A program made the position numbers and the translations under genes. From NCBI GenBank assembly GCA_022453515.1, contig JAJNNY010000003.1, positions 620,001-684,000 on the forward strand: a stretch of 64,000 nt of DNA, given 5' to 3'. This DNA is from Astrocystis sublimbata (lineage: Eukaryota > Ascomycota > Sordariomycetes > Xylariales > Xylariaceae). Below the pieces are notes generated by a model, which was not told the DNA's origin, made no database searches, and worked only from the letters and a program-made list of their open reading frames with translations. Shown in pieces: positions 32,825-46,135 of the stretch (positions are counted from its first letter, which is position 1; the number at the start of each line of letters is the position of its first letter).

Positions 32825-33524
32825 TGTGATATTGTTATGGAATATTTCAGGTTTCGAGTGATGGGAGGCTATAATCAACGTCCGAGGTGGCGCCCATTTT
32901 TAATTATAATCATACCCTAGTAGGGATAATGGAGATCAAGGTCTTACTGCACATACGCCTCAGATGGAAACAATTCATATGGTATTGAACAAAATCAGAC
33001 CCAGACCTCCGTAAGCCTGGGCTCATAATTCCTCTGTGTAGCGTGCACCTCCCCAACGGCTTTGAATTATCTAATGCTCCAATTCTAAGAGACAGCTCCT
33101 CTTCTCAGACATGAAATGTTTACTAGGGTAGAATATATGCGTCAACCAGGCCTGTGGCTACTATTTAGAATATCACAACCCCCTCAGGTCCGCCCAAGTG
33201 ACTCTACGTCATGCAGTCATAACCATCGTATGACCTAATCATAAGGTTCATGACTTTGCTCCCCTTACAATTCAAGAGTTTATTTCAATTGTTTAACAAT
33301 CTACTCTGAGGCCTACGTCATGACCCGTTCCCCCCTTTTGCTATCTTCAATATGCTATATATCTGGGCAAGAAAGGGCACAGACTAAAAACCAGAGTTGG
33401 TATCATCATTTTAAAACTGATTCTTCTACCTCCCAACATCTAGCACCCACGATGTATTCGAAAATCCTATGCTCAATGCAGATGCCATTTCCAACCTTTG
33501 TCTTTACTTATAGTTTACATGACA
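32825..33524. other. Convergent, A/T-rich intergenic region
   Basis: Lies between the 3' ends of the membrane-protein gene and the SKT5-like gene. A/T-rich; no coding signal or recognisable element. Confidence 0.45.
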
Positions 33525-36500
33525 ACCTAGGATTTCAGTCAGTCAACTGGAAACAAGTCCACTAGCAGAAGACATAGGGAAGAGAAAGAAATCTTACACA
33601 ATCGTCGTCTTTCTTGGCTTTAGGAATGCCCATGGCCTCAAAGGTAGCCGGTCCTTGCTTTGTAGGCTTGGACTGTGGTGGGGCTGAAACCGATGAAGTT
33701 GGTGTACTTGGTGCCGGGCTTGGCCGGCCCTGAGCAGGTGGTGTGTTTGACCAGTTGCCCTGGTCCATCATAGAAGGTCCATCTTTTAAGGGCACACCGG
33801 GGCCGGGACCAGGGCGACCAGCGCTGCCTGGTTTCGGGCCATGTGGCAAACCCATTGGTGGCACTGAACTGACACGGCCTGGACCTAATCCTCCACTCAT
33901 AGGAGGTCCGCCTGCTGACATGCGCGCGCCGGGTGCATGAGGTGGTGGTAGGGAAGACTCCCTCTTCTCATAGGCCTGTTGCGGCTGCGGCCCTCCTCGG
34001 CCAGCGGGCATCATATTCATTCGGTTCGGGCCAGGCTGCGACGGCAGACCGACGGGCCGGTCATATTGGGAAGGAGGCGGACGCTGGTTGTAGTCAGCCC
34101 CTTGGGAACGCAGATCCTGTTGACGAGGACCTGGACTGGGCTGTCGATATCCTCCAGGAACATTGGGTTGCCACCCTGTCGAGGCGGGTCGTCCATAGTT
34201 TGGATCCATACCACCGGGTGGAATGGGAAGTTGGCCCGACTGAACTCGCATTCCACCTGGTCCAGCTGGGGATTGTGTGCGTATGCCAAATGCGCTTCCC
34301 GGGCGATCAGCATTGGGACCTGTGGAAGTCCTGATGCCCGCGTTATAATGGGGAGATAGTTGCGGCTTGCCATACCCCGCCACATCATCTTCAGGGTAAG
34401 GGGCGGCGCTGGAAGGCCGCCCCAAATTGAGAGGCGCTGGCCTATCGTCTTCGGGGTACGGCGCCGTAGATTTCGACCGATCGGCAAGGTTTACGGTGAA
34501 AGCAGGTGCTCTACCTGCGGGTCCGGGTTGCGATGGATCGGGGTATGTAGCATGTTCGAAAGCCTGCGTCTGAGGCGACGGTTGGGGAGAGACCATGGGC
34601 GACCCTTGCGTTTCCGATACAGTGGCCATGGAGCTTTTCATCTGCTTGAAGCGTTCTGGTCTCTGGCCTCTTTGTGAACCATGCTTAGACTTGATTCTCC
34701 CCAGAGTTGAAGTCTCGTGATCTTGTTTAGAAAGTGACTTGGCCTGTGAGAGGCTTTCTAGTCTTCCCACTGCATCGTTGTTTCCATGCTCAGCCGCAAG
34801 CTCATACCACCTGCGGGCTTCTCTTACGTCTTTCTCGACTGAAATACCAATCTCGTAATAGTACCCCATGGCGAATTCACCAGTGGCCAGCTTGGTTTTC
34901 GCTGCCAATTGTGCATATTTGAAGGCCAGTTGCTCATTCTTTTGGAAGTCGTCCTCGTAGCCAAATAAGAACCAACGACTGACGCCCAAGCAAGCCTCGG
35001 GCTGGCCTTGGCGGGCGGCTAGACCATAGTAATGCAGCGAATAAGTTGGCATGAACTCACACCCTAACTGACATAACTCATATGCCTGGCCCATTTTTAG
35101 TTGCGCTTTGGCAAACCCGAGATAGGCAGCTTTCTCGATGTATTGTCTAGCAAGCGCCACATCGTACGGCAATACTTCCTCGGGCATGTTGACATCGGGC
35201 AAGTCTCTCCCTATCAGCATCCCGTAGACAAAGGCTCCTTGGGGCGCATCTTCGTCGGCCGTTTCGGCAGCCTGGTGGATTAGATCAAGTCCCCTCGCCA
35301 TGTCTTTCGGCATTCCCCGCTGACCAAGCAGGTTGATCATGCCCAGTCGGTAGGCTGCCGCCGAGTCCTCCTTGGCCAGGCCGGCCTTGTAATGGCGCAT
35401 CGCCTTCTCTATATCGTTCGAGTGCTCATAGAGCATGCCGATGCGATAGTCGGCCCTGCCCCATCCTTGCTGGGATGCCTTCACGTAGCCGCTGTAGGCT
35501 TCCTTCTTGTCCAGACGCCTGCCGAACTTTCCGAATTCCACCCACTTGCTCCGGATGAACAAAGCCTCGGGATGGCCCTGATCGGCTAGATATGAGATGA
35601 TATTGACGGCGTCGACTCGCAGCTCGTGCTCAATCTTAGGGGTGACTGGACGAGCGGGCAATTCGCGATCATTGGTGTTCCGCGCGGCTTCGATTTCGCG
35701 CACGGCGGCCTCGGCGGATATCTCGACAAAGGACAGTACGTCGCGGGCCCAGCAGATCTGCATCTCGGGGTCGTTGGAATGCAGCACATGTTCCCTGCTG
35801 TCGGCGAGGACGGTCTCCTTGTCCTCATCGCTGGGTGGTATGTGTTTCCCCGTGACCCTGGGGAAGGGCGAGAAGGAAGGAAGGTCGCGCATATCAAAGG
35901 GTTTCTCGTCGCACTCGTGGAAGGGGCTGAAATTGGAGGCGGGGCTGTAATCGGCAGGCTTCACCCTGCCGCGTTGGTACTGTTGTCCGTAGTTGCCGAG
36001 CTGGGTGTTGACGGAGTACTGGCGCGTCGCGAAGGTGGCGCTTCTGCTGGTGGGCTGTGCGTTGGGTGTACTGGCGCCGCGGTTGACTTCACGTGCTTCG
36101 AGTTCCATGCGCTGGAGGCCTTGTTGCATGTTCTCAGGGACTTCTGGCATAACCCTGCAGGTGCTCTCGTTAGCTTGGGCGAGTAACCATCTAGGCAAGA
36201 TGCGAGGGTGGGCACGGCGCCATGACGACAGCGACAGGGTTCCACGGCGATGATTATGGTGGTGGTGATGATGGTGATGATGTTTATGGGGAGCGGGGCG
36301 GGAGCCGATGCAAGCAACAAGGCGTGCATCCGCTTCGAAAGCGGGGTGGTGGCGGTGGTAGTGACGGTGAGTTGAGCGACGGCAATAGCGGTGGTGATGG
36401 TTTCGAGTTTCTTTATAAGCCACACGATGCAGACCGCAGACTGCAGACCGCAGACACCAGACGAACGAAGACACACTCACCTCTGGGGCAGGGGGGCTAA

Positions 36501-36563
36501 CACCTCGGGCATCAGGTAGTCATCGCCGCCGCCGGGATAGAAGGTGGCTCCAAATTGAGGCAT
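33525..36563 (-). CDS. SKT5: Sel1-repeat chitin synthase activator, SKT5/CHS4 family, with CaaX box
   Basis: Activator and localiser of class IV chitin synthase at the plasma membrane, by analogy with yeast Skt5/Chs4. Minus-strand exons 36563-36481, 36154-33598 and 33536-33525 give 883 residues. The N-terminus MPQFGATFYPGGGDDYLMPE leads into a linker, then a Sel1-repeat solenoid from about ETVLADSREHVLHSNDPEMQ to AEHGNNDAVGRLESL, with repeats such as ADYRIGMLYEHSNDIEKAMR and GEFAMGYYYEIGISVEKDVR. A long Pro/Gly/Ser-rich region follows. The last exon is only 12 nt: splicing TGT to GTT GTC ATG TAA gives the C-terminal CVVM, a CaaX prenylation signal like that of yeast Chs4. Read without this splice, the ORF would end in an unrelated tail. 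Intron 1 is long (326 nt), with GATGGT/GGTGGT repeats. Confidence 0.9.
36248..36282. repeat. GGTGATGAT-type simple repeat in intron 1 of SKT5
   Basis: Imperfect trinucleotide tract of GGT and GAT units on the plus strand, within the first intron. It produces spurious open frames on both strands. Confidence 0.6.
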
Positions 36564-39232
36564 GTCTGAGGAAGTCAGGGCTCGTCAAAGCTGCGAGTGC
36601 GAGCCTGCATGGACGGACGGACTATGGACTGCGAAACACCTGGCTGTCAGCCCAGGGCCCAACGCAAATTGCAGGCAGGCTGGCTTCGGGCTGGCTTATG
36701 TCTGTTTCGCTGGAATGCAACTACCTGCCTCAGGTACCTAAGGCGAGTACTAAGGTTGAGTAGCGGGAGGGAGGGATGTAGGAGGTAGCGGGCAGACAAG
36801 ATGTAAGCAGGCTAAGGCGGGACTAAGGTAAGGAAGGCAAGGCAGCAGCAGTAGCGTCACAGCGAAGTGTACGAGTAAGTTATACCTTCCAAATGTATGC
36901 ACGTACCTAGGTAGGTAAGGGCAAGGAGGTACCGAGGTAGTAGTACCTTACTTACATGTACCTCGTACCCAACCTCAAGGTGGTGGTGGTGGTTGTTCTT
37001 GCTTCTTTCTCTCTCTTTTTCTCTATCTCCAAGGTCGCAGCTGTGTTTGGTATATCGCACCCCCTTATTCCCAATCCCTCAGTTCCTAGGTATTTCGGTA
37101 TTTCGGTATTTCGAGGGGTGTAGAAGGATTGCGCACTGACTGCGAGAGGGGGGGATCGTGAATAAGCTGGAGGTAGGGAAGATACGGTTCCAAATGTTTT
37201 GTTCCTCCTTGTGCTTGCTTAGGTGGTTAGACAGTTCTGGATCTCAGTCTGATGAACATGCGATTTCCATTGCCTCAAGCTCTGGCTCAGAACCAACGGG
37301 AGACCGTCTTAAATAAAAATAAAAATAGGCATCGACAGTGGCTGTGGTGCTGGTTCGTACAATGGGCCGTCCGTCTTACACGTACCTAACCCAACGCTTG
37401 ACATGGGCGCAGCCGTGGTCCCGTGGGTACCTCCTACAGATGAGGGGCTTGGAAGGGACCTGTAGGGCCTTACCGTCTCAACCGTTAGCTGAGGTGACAG
37501 GGGACACTGCAGGATTGAGGGAGGTACCTCTAGGTATCTTCCTCCCACCCCTACCCAAATCTGCCTGTGACGTGTAATACCAGGTTATGCGGTGTGGTGG
37601 GCAGCGAGGGCAGCGAGGGACGGCCCTCTGCATCTTGCATCTGCTCTTTCATGGATTATTGACTTTGACCAAACGCGCATGTGGTGTGCAAGCGACACCA
37701 TCGTTGCCTTCAATTTACTCATTCCATTCTGCATTAAACCAGAAGGGAAGATTATTGGTAACCTAGACCATGGAACACTGCTACCTCTACCTCAACATCG
37801 CATCTCTGAGCCGAATTATCATTGCGGTGCCATATTTGAGCTTAACATCATCAATGGTACCTACCTACAGTAGTAGGTAGCAGCTCTTTATTTGCCCTGC
37901 TGTGGCCAGTGCCCCGTCAGATTTGAAAGTTCAGCTGAAGTAACGGGCTCATGTTTCTGTTTTTTTGTTTCCTCCCCCAGGATCCGACACCATAAAAACT
38001 ACAAGCAAACTGAATACTAACTTGAACTGGCATACTAATCTAGCATGATCTCGTGCTGTATGTATAACCGCCCCCCCATTTCGGCATGAGTATCCGTTTG
38101 CTTACCTATCCCAATTTAGGTGAACAACTTGGGGAAGGTTGGTTTGGGCATTTCAAGCAATTTCTGATCTCTGAACTCTGGTTATATTTCTGGTGAAAGC
38201 TCTTGTATATACGAGTGAGCACGCAGCTATAGCTGGGGTAGGACTATTACAGTGTTCCAGAACAAGTACTTACCCTAGCCGCCTAGTACCTGGCGGGGCC
38301 TGGTATACCAAGATCTGTGCGGGGCTTGAGGCGCAGGAGATAATGTTTCGTCGTTGCTATTTTTGAGACGGGTACATAGACGCTAAAGCTAGCCTGCCAC
38401 TAGTGGAGTTAGTGCAATCGGGCGAACTGCCATAAACAAGGACTTTGTGACCCATCACGACTTCGATGTGTACAGTAGAGAATTGATATGTTAAACACAC
38501 ATTTCTGGTACCCAGATTTCTTTGATGCCCCTTTGAGGCTATGAGGTCGTGAGTGAATAGACATCGTGGAGAACGTGTTTGAAAATTGGGCGATCTCTTA
38601 TGCAGGGACATTTCAGGTCTAATGACAGAATCAGCAATCCGTTGACTCTCGATCTACCTTCAGGTTCATTTTTACTTTTGCCTGGTGCTTCTACATATCG
38701 ACTTTGATCTTGATCTTGCTGTGTATCAACTTGTATGTACATGCGTGGCTTAATATCCGACTTTGTACCTACCTCCTGCCTCACTTTTACAAGTTCCAAC
38801 ATGAAGTATCTACGGGCTTTCAATTCCATGAAACCTACTTGAAGATACCTATGTAGGCGGTCAGGTACCTATGTAGGTATTAAGCTTCCTAGCGAGCGGT
38901 GCCGGAACGGGAGGTTGGCGGGTCGGGTGGGACGTCGGTGCCAAGCATCCAAGGTCCAGCTGGCTGTTCAACTGCGTCAGCCTTTCAGCCTGCCTGCCGT
39001 GCCTCGCCAGACCAACGCTTATTACCCCCATCAACAACAACACCAACGACTAATTCAACAGATCCGCTGATCCTGACTTCTTACACGGGACAGTGCTCAC
39101 AGGGAACATCAGCTGCGGAAGCTCAGCATCCACCGACGAATACGGCTAGTTTCACCCGTCCCGGCCCCCAATTGATACGGACATCGTCACCACGAACCGC
39201 AGCTCTTGCCTCACCACGAACCCGCCATCACC
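36564..39232. other. Long intergenic region with GGTACC/CCTAGG clusters
   Basis: The largest gene-free stretch (2.7 kb), between divergent SKT5 and RPN12. Clusters of TACCTAGGTAGGTA and related words lie at about 36720-36760, 36895-36975, 37400-37545 and 38845-38880. Small ORFs on both strands lack family similarity. TTTCGGTA is repeated three times near 37090-37115. Confidence 0.45.
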
Positions 39233-40175
39233 ATGGCCGAGCGCGCCCTCCAGCAGATACTCTCGCAGCTCAAGTCGCATCCGAACGCCCCCTACAGCGA
39301 GGCCTCCAAGCTCCTTTCCAAAGCTAAGATCGCCCTCCTACAGCTGAAAGCCGTGACGCCGTCGCCCTCCACACCCGCTTCACATCTGACCCTGGCGAGG
39401 GAGGTCTACGAGGCCGGCGCGCTGTTCAGCATCCGTGCCAAGAACGCCGACGCCTTCACGCGCTACGTGTCGCAGCTGCAGCCCTTCTACGAGCTCGCCG
39501 ACGATGCCGGCGACAACGGCGAGGAGAACCGGAACAGGGTGACGGGGCTGTATCTGCTGCTCCTGCTGACCCAAGGCCGGTATGCCGAGTTCCACTCCGA
39601 GCTGGAAACCTTGAGCACGCGCGCCCGTGGCAGTGAGGGCATAGAGCGAGATCGCTACCTCGGATATCCGATCAAGCTGGAGAGGTGGCTGATGGAGGGC
39701 AGCTACGATCAGGTGTGGAAGGCCATGAAGAGCAGGGAGGTCCCGAGCGAGGAGTATGGTGTCTTCTCCGAAGTAAGTCTATTTATTTATCTATTTGTCT
39801 ATCCACGAACAGTCCAATCATACTTTTCCCCTCGGTGTTGCCCACACTATTCGTCGCGCCGAGCAGCAACAGCCAAATTTGACTCTAACCTCCCACCGCC
39901 AGATTCTTACATCCCAGATCCGCTCCGAGATCGCCTCCAGCAGCGAGCGCGCATACCCCTCGTTGCCACTCAGCAGCACGAAATCTCTCCTCTTCTTGGA
40001 CTCGGAGGGTGCTGTGATCGACTTCGCCCGCAGTCGGGGCTGGGTCATTCGTGACGGCCAGATCTTCTTCCCAACTGCCGAGGGCCCCGACGATGGAGGC
40101 GACGACAAGGATGTCAGTCAAATGGTCATTCAGAATACGCTTGGATACGCACGGGAACTTGAGACCATCGTTTAA
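39233..40175 (+). CDS. RPN12: 26S proteasome regulatory (lid) subunit RPN12
   Basis: Non-ATPase subunit of the 19S proteasome lid (human PSMD8). Two exons, 39233-39772 and 39903-40175, splice in phase 0 to 270 residues. ATG 39233 sits in a strong context (CACCATGG). The family reads through from ALQQILSQLKSHPNAPYSEA and SHLTLAREVYEAGALFSIRA to RFHSEL-type helices (RYAEFHSELETL), YPIKLERWLMEGSYDQVWKA and, in exon 2, ILTSQIRSEIASSSERAYPS, which enters the PCI-like end domain (LFLDSEGAVIDFARSRGW). The length agrees with yeast and human orthologues. The 130-nt intron has a TTTATC-type pyrimidine-rich tract. Confidence 0.93.
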
Positions 40176-41155
40176 GTCTATGCCTGTCTTCCGTATGCCT
40201 TCTACTTTACCATGGAGGTGGGCAAGAAAGCAATCTATTGCCCCGCTATTTAGCCCTCCGCGGGGAGTTACTCATCATCGGCCCCAGATGACTGCATGTG
40301 TGCATGGGTAGAACAAAGCCAGGAATTGTCACAAATCGTTGTTTTCTATCGATCAGGTGATAATGGGAGAGGATGCCACCTTGGCAGCGAATAAACAAGC
40401 CCAGGCTTCAAGTGGATGGAAAGACAGACTTATTGCATATACGTGTTACCGTATCGGACGGAGAGTCCATCCCATGTTTGCTTGCGGATGGCATCGTCCA
40501 TCCCTAGATAGGTTGGAATCCAGCAAACGACGGTCTTGCGCTTTAGAGATAGAGCATATTTACACACAACTAGCCAATCCATTAATCTTATGCTATGCCT
40601 GTGCTCGTGCGGATTATTAGACGTCAAGGTTCCTACGTGGCCACATTTCTCCTTATCACCGTCTGCTGTTGTGTTCCTCTTTCCATGCCGTTGCGTGGTC
40701 CTGTGCCCCTACCTAATGTAGATAGGATCTAGGTACACACGGGCACCAAATAACTATAATAGAATTTAGGCCATCATCGAACACTTACCTGGTTTTAGAT
40801 AGGAAATTTTTCAGTTTTTGTAATTGATTCATCCGTGCAATAAATGGGCCAGACTCCTTTGTGCTGTAGACTGACTACGTGCACTTATCGTCCCAGCCTT
40901 ACCCCAAATACAGTACTTGATTGATACTATTCAGCACAACACATTGCTTGCAATATTCCCTCAAGGCATGGTGGTGATACGGCAAAATATCATTTTTACT
41001 CTTGAATTCGTTTAAAACTTTCTCTTCTTCCCCTTTTGCGGAACTTTCAGTTTTGATCAGTAGCACATCCTTTTGCTGTTCCTATCAAGACGTTGGAACA
41101 TGACCCTATGCTCCCTTTTGGTTTAGAACATGAACAGCATGGTACTCCTTTCTAT
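40176..41155. other. Convergent intergenic region
   Basis: Between the 3' ends of RPN12 and coatomer alpha. It contains only small ORFs without similarity; A/T-rich toward the right. Confidence 0.45.
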
Positions 41156-44100
41156 CTACGCGAACAACCTCAGCCCACTACCATGCTTACCCACCTCGCA
41201 CACTTGACAAACGATGCAGACGGAGCCCTTGTACTTGGAATGGTACTTGGACCCATCGAAAGCACATTCCTCGAATGCTGTGCCGCTGTAGATGGGCGTG
41301 TGGCTAGCGGCGCAGATATCAAACTCGGCGAACTGATCGTATTCAATCTCGACCGCGTCATGGGGGTTACGCTCGCACTGTGCTTTCATTTTCTTGGCCT
41401 GTTGGTAACTTTGTTAGTACGTTGAGTAGGACAACGCAGATATGTGGTTGCAACTTACGCTCTCCAAAATCCTAGCAGCACCGCCGTTCGCGAGTATGCG
41501 ATTGGCAAAACTTAGGGCGGAGCTCAAATTTTTGCTTCGGAATGCCAAATTCATGGCATTCAGGAGCGCCAATTGTCTGTGGGGCACCTCGATCTTTGGA
41601 ATAGTGAAATATGCGGAAAGCTCCAAACTGCGCTTGAGAAGGTCGGGGTTGCTGTTCACAGCATCGGGGCCACCTAACGTTCTCCTGGCTAGCTCGATTG
41701 ACATAGCAACTGTGTACTCGCTGGCCGAAGTGATCAATTTTTTGGCCTCAGCAACCTCGCTCTCGCTTGATACAGCATTGGTGAGAATTGCGTGAAGAAT
41801 ACCTCGGAATATCCTCACACCTTCCTCTAGCTTGTTCGAACGCATTGAGTCATAACCTTGTTGCAGGTCGTTGGATGCAAGATGTTCGAGGTCACGAGGG
41901 ATGGTGGGTAGAACCTTTCTAAGATCCGTTTCGTCCACGGTCCGACGCACATAGTTGACAAGTGGTGGAAGCCCAGCAGAGGCTGGTAGGTATGTTTTTG
42001 TGGCCGAGTAGATCTCCATGAAGCGAGGCTTGATTGGTGCAAAGTTCACCGCACCCACTTGTCGGTTGAGCAGATTCATGGCTGAGTCAAAGGATCCGGC
42101 TGCAATGTGATCAGCTGCTATAGGCGAGTTACGAGCCCATAGATCGGCCTCGCTACTGCCGGCGCCACCGGCGTCTGTGCCCTCAACATTGACAAAGTCA
42201 TTATCTGCTTCCGGGATGATGTCGTCGCCCATATCCCAACCAGCCGCGTCTTCGTCTTCATCAACTTCCATAGCACCATCTCGCTTCGTGAGAGCATCGT
42301 CATCAGCCAGTGCACCAATCTCGGGTTCGGCGGCTGCAGGCTCGTCCTCGAGGCTCATGCCTTCCAATTGACCCGCAAGCGCTTTCTCGAAGATTGACTG
42401 AGAGGCCGCTTTCGTTGGCCAATTCGCCTTGAAGGTGGGCACTATCGGCTTCGGCGTTGGTAGTGCGTCTCCAAGCTGGGGCAGGGCAAGTTGCTCCTCC
42501 GTGACTCCCGTCGCTTCTAATATAGTCTGGCATTCGTCGTCCAGTCCATGAGCTTTGGCGGTCATGTATGCCAGGGGATCTAGCTACTTGTTAGTACGCG
42601 TCTCTCGCCAACCCCATCTGCACTCACATAAATCGACCTCTTTTAACATCTGTATCCTGTCCTCCACCTCATTCAGGTAGAGAGCATTCTGGAATCTGGC
42701 AGTGAAGTCTCCTCGGTGTTCGGCGATTTTGGCCATCCGTGCTAGCTTAGAATGATCACCGGTCGAGAGATACAAAAATGACAGCTTATCAAACTGTTTC
42801 AATTTTTGGTACGTCATCTCGACAACCTGGTGATTTCCATGAGCCAACGCCTCTGTGCCCAGTCTAGTCCAGAGCTTCGGTCGGTCTAGTTCCTTGGCCA
42901 TCTCTACCGCGACGTCCAAGTTGCCACACTCGATAGCAAGTTCGAATCGAGTTGAGGGGTCTTGGACAAATTGCAAAGCGATCTCAGGATATCCCTTCTT
43001 TTGCAGATAAGAAATGATCGACTGGCCAACTAGACTCGACGTCTGAATGATGTGCAGCATTTCTTCGTAGTTTCGCTTCACCAAAGACAATTTGAACCGG
43101 TATTCCGTGGGGTCGATGTTCAGGACTTTCGGCTTGGCGGATCTGTCCAGACAATACACATTCCTGCCCTTGACCTTCACGAGGTACACCGTTTGGTCCA
43201 GCGTCCTGACAATGCCATTATCGCCGTTCATCAAGGTGTATTTGATATGATTTAGAGTAGAGTATAGCAAAACGCCAGCGTCGTCCCAGGTAGCGCTCTT
43301 GATACGAATGGTTTCGTGCAGTGTGCTAACCTGCTCGAGGGCCTTTGTCACGATGGTGACATTGTGCTTGCTGAGGAGCGCCGCATGGAGGCCATCATTC
43401 GACCAGACAACATACTTGACGCCGTTGACAGCTAGTTCAGCAACACTCTTCTTTTGTTGAATATCATATAGGTGAACAGCAGTTGGGGTGATGATTAGAA
43501 GATTTCCGGTGCCACCAAAGTAGATGTCAGTCGTCCCAACAGGTGGCTTGAACGACCGAGCCGTGTTGTTCGAGAGGTCCTTGATATCCACGGTCTGGGT
43601 TGCGATGTTCAGGACCGCAAATCGGTTACGTGCAACGAAGATGGCCGAATTTCCTTGTCCTCGCTTTGAATCCGTCGCATCTATGGCACCAGAGCCATCC
43701 CGTGGGAGATTGATGAGCTCGTACGAGCCACCATCAGAAGGCGACGTGACGAGAACAGAGCGCTCGGCGGGATTATACGACAAGGTCCGGGGAGGAACCC
43801 AGGCGCTTCCCAGTCGCTTTAGAGAAAGTAAAGTCGGGCTTTCCGCGTTCTTTTGGAAGTCATAAGAGCGGACATGTTTCTCCTTCGTGATGAAGAACAG
43901 CGAGTTCTGGTGAACTGTGGACGCTGGACGCTCCCTTTCCAGCTTGAAAACCATAACACCGTTGTCGTGACCGGCAGCGAACAAGTTGATTTCGGGATGG
44001 GCTGCGATGACCCAGAAACGGTCATTCTCTCGCTTAAAGGACTGAACAGAGGTGCGTTTCTGAGAATCCCAGACGCGGATCGTCTTGTCTTCGCCGCAAG

Positions 44101-45129
44101 ACAAAATCAGGTCCTGGTGTGGGTGAAACAGGGCCGCAGAAGCATTCTGGAAATGGCCGCGGCAAGTATCTACTTCCCAGGCCTTGGTTTCGCTGAATCG
44201 CCACAGCTTGATGAGGCGATCGTCGCCAGACGAAACAATGTGCGGGGCTGTGGGATGAAAGGCGACCCAGTTCACTCCGCGATCGTGTCCTTCCAGAACA
44301 AATTTTACCATCGCGTCGGTATTGCCGAACATATCGGTCTGTTGCGCGTTCGATCGGGCGACCTGGTCTTCGAATGACATGGACGTGGGGGCCGAATGCT
44401 TCTTTCTCAGGCCGGAGATATCCCACACGCGTACAGACTGGTCGAGGGAGGCGGAAACGACAAGGTCATCCTTGGGATGGAACTGCGCGCACATGACATA
44501 GTGGTTGTGGCCGGTCATGGTGCAGACTGTAGTATATGTCAGCCAGTGGCCGTCCTGTGTTTTGCGTATTATGGCACGGTCTTACTGAGCGAGCGGTTCT
44601 GCCAATTCCATATCCGGATGGTCTGGTCGTCCGAGGAGGAAATAATCCACGGCAGTTCGTGGTGGAAGAAGACTGTGCGGATGTAGTCAAGATGGCCGTT
44701 CAGGGTGAAAAGGCAGCGTCTTGTCTGGTAGGACCAGACTTTGATCTTGTAATCATCACCACCCGAAACGAAGAGGGGCTGGGTCTTGTGGAAGTCGACA
44801 CCCCTAACGGGGCCGTCGTGGTCTTCGAACCGGTCTATTAAGGTTCCCATACGGTAGTCCCATAGCTGGATGGTCGACGAGTGTAGGGAAACGAGGATCC
44901 AAGGTCTAGCGCATACCCATTAGCGACGTGGCGGCGACATCGAACGGGAGAGGGGACAGCAGTTCTTACCGTTTCGGGTGGAAGGCAATGCCCTTAGCCC
45001 TCGAGGACTTGGACTCGAACTGCAAGATGGTTGATCAGCACGAACTCCAGGCCACGCCCTTGGTCCCCGAGAGAAGCGTTGGAGAGAACCAATGGAGAGA
45101 AGGCATATGTGGCGCACCTTGGTCAACAT
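41156..45129 (-). CDS. COP1: Coatomer (COPI) subunit alpha
   Basis: Largest subunit of the COPI vesicle coat for Golgi-to-ER and intra-Golgi transport. Six minus-strand exons (45129-45118, 45019-44970, 44905-44586, 44526-42628, 42579-41459, 41398-41156) give 1214 residues. The first exon is just ATG TTG ACC AAG (12 nt); joining it gives the near-invariant start [22 protein letters not shown]40 repeats follow ([60 protein letters not shown]), then a second propeller, the alpha-solenoid ([20 protein letters not shown]) and an acidic linker. The C-terminal COPI domain ends [17 protein letters not shown]. It shares a 1-kb divergent promoter region with UGGT, also a secretory-pathway gene. Confidence 0.96.
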
Positions 45130-46135
45130 TCCAGAGGAAGCCTGCATGGCGAATGGCGGTGGTAGAGGCGCAGGAAGCCCCTAAGCTTGAATCATGGGAC
45201 TGTGCACTTCGCTTCTAATTCGCAACGAGAGGCGCCGATTGTGCGAAGCGGTGGTGCGGTGGTGAGGTGGGGAGGGGAGAATGAGGTAGGAGGTGCCGGG
45301 GCCGCCAGGTCGACGAGGTGAGCTGGGGGAAGGGAGCTCGATGAAGGTGAAGTAAGGTGGTGGAAGCGGTATGTTAGTCGACGAGGCCAGCTTCGCATAC
45401 ATAGGGTAGGTTGTTTAGACTGCCTTAGTCGAGCAGTGGGTAGATGCTGTCCTTTACGGTTACCTGCTCGAGGAATGATTTGGTGACAGGTTCCCTAGTG
45501 CCTATCTAGGTACCTAGGTACCTTACCTACCCTACCCACCTCGCCCACTTCATGGCCCAAGGGCCAAAAGTGACGGTGATGGGTTCCGCAATAAATTGTG
45601 GGGTCCGGTGCCCAGGCGAGCCAGGTGTCATTAGAGCGTGCAGACACAGCTGTGAGCCACCTGCCCACCTGCCAGTGATCTTGCTGTGTTGGCCTTTACA
45701 TGCACTACCTGCTCGCCTGCCACGGCGCAAGGTGCCTGAGGTATTGTGCCCTGCACATTGATTGGCCGGATTGGCGCCAAAAGTCCAAGTGTCCAATTGC
45801 TCACTTCACACCTGCCAGAGAGACAGTCGACCACTTATACGGAAATCAAACCAAAGTAAACCTGAATCCATGATGTACACATTCGATTGTGCCCCCTAAA
45901 AAGGCCGCTTTATGCTGTCCAATCTTTGCCATTGAACCTTATATCAGCTGATTAATAGATCTGCCGACACCTGGGTTACTAGATGGTACACACTCACTGC
46001 CCGCCAGTATTTTGCTTGGTTTGAGCTGTCCATCGACTGAGAGCACTGGACCTGCGAGCTGCTTCGCCCTGGCTCTCACACATGCCATCTCTCCATAAAC
46101 GATTGACATAGCGCGTTTCGTAATCGCCAGCCGTC
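45130..46135. promoter_or_regulatory. Divergent promoter region between coatomer alpha and UGGT
   Basis: About 1 kb with no supported ORF. A long palindromic run AGGTACCTAGGTACCT lies at 45508-45523, followed by TTACCTACCCTACCC. I did not find a convincing unfolded-protein-response element by eye. Both flanking genes act in the early secretory pathway, so shared control is possible but not shown. Confidence 0.4.

Noticed and set aside
36222..36500. Plus-strand Gly/Asp-rich ORF
   Set aside because: Comes from the GGT/GAT simple repeat in intron 1 of the SKT5-like gene.
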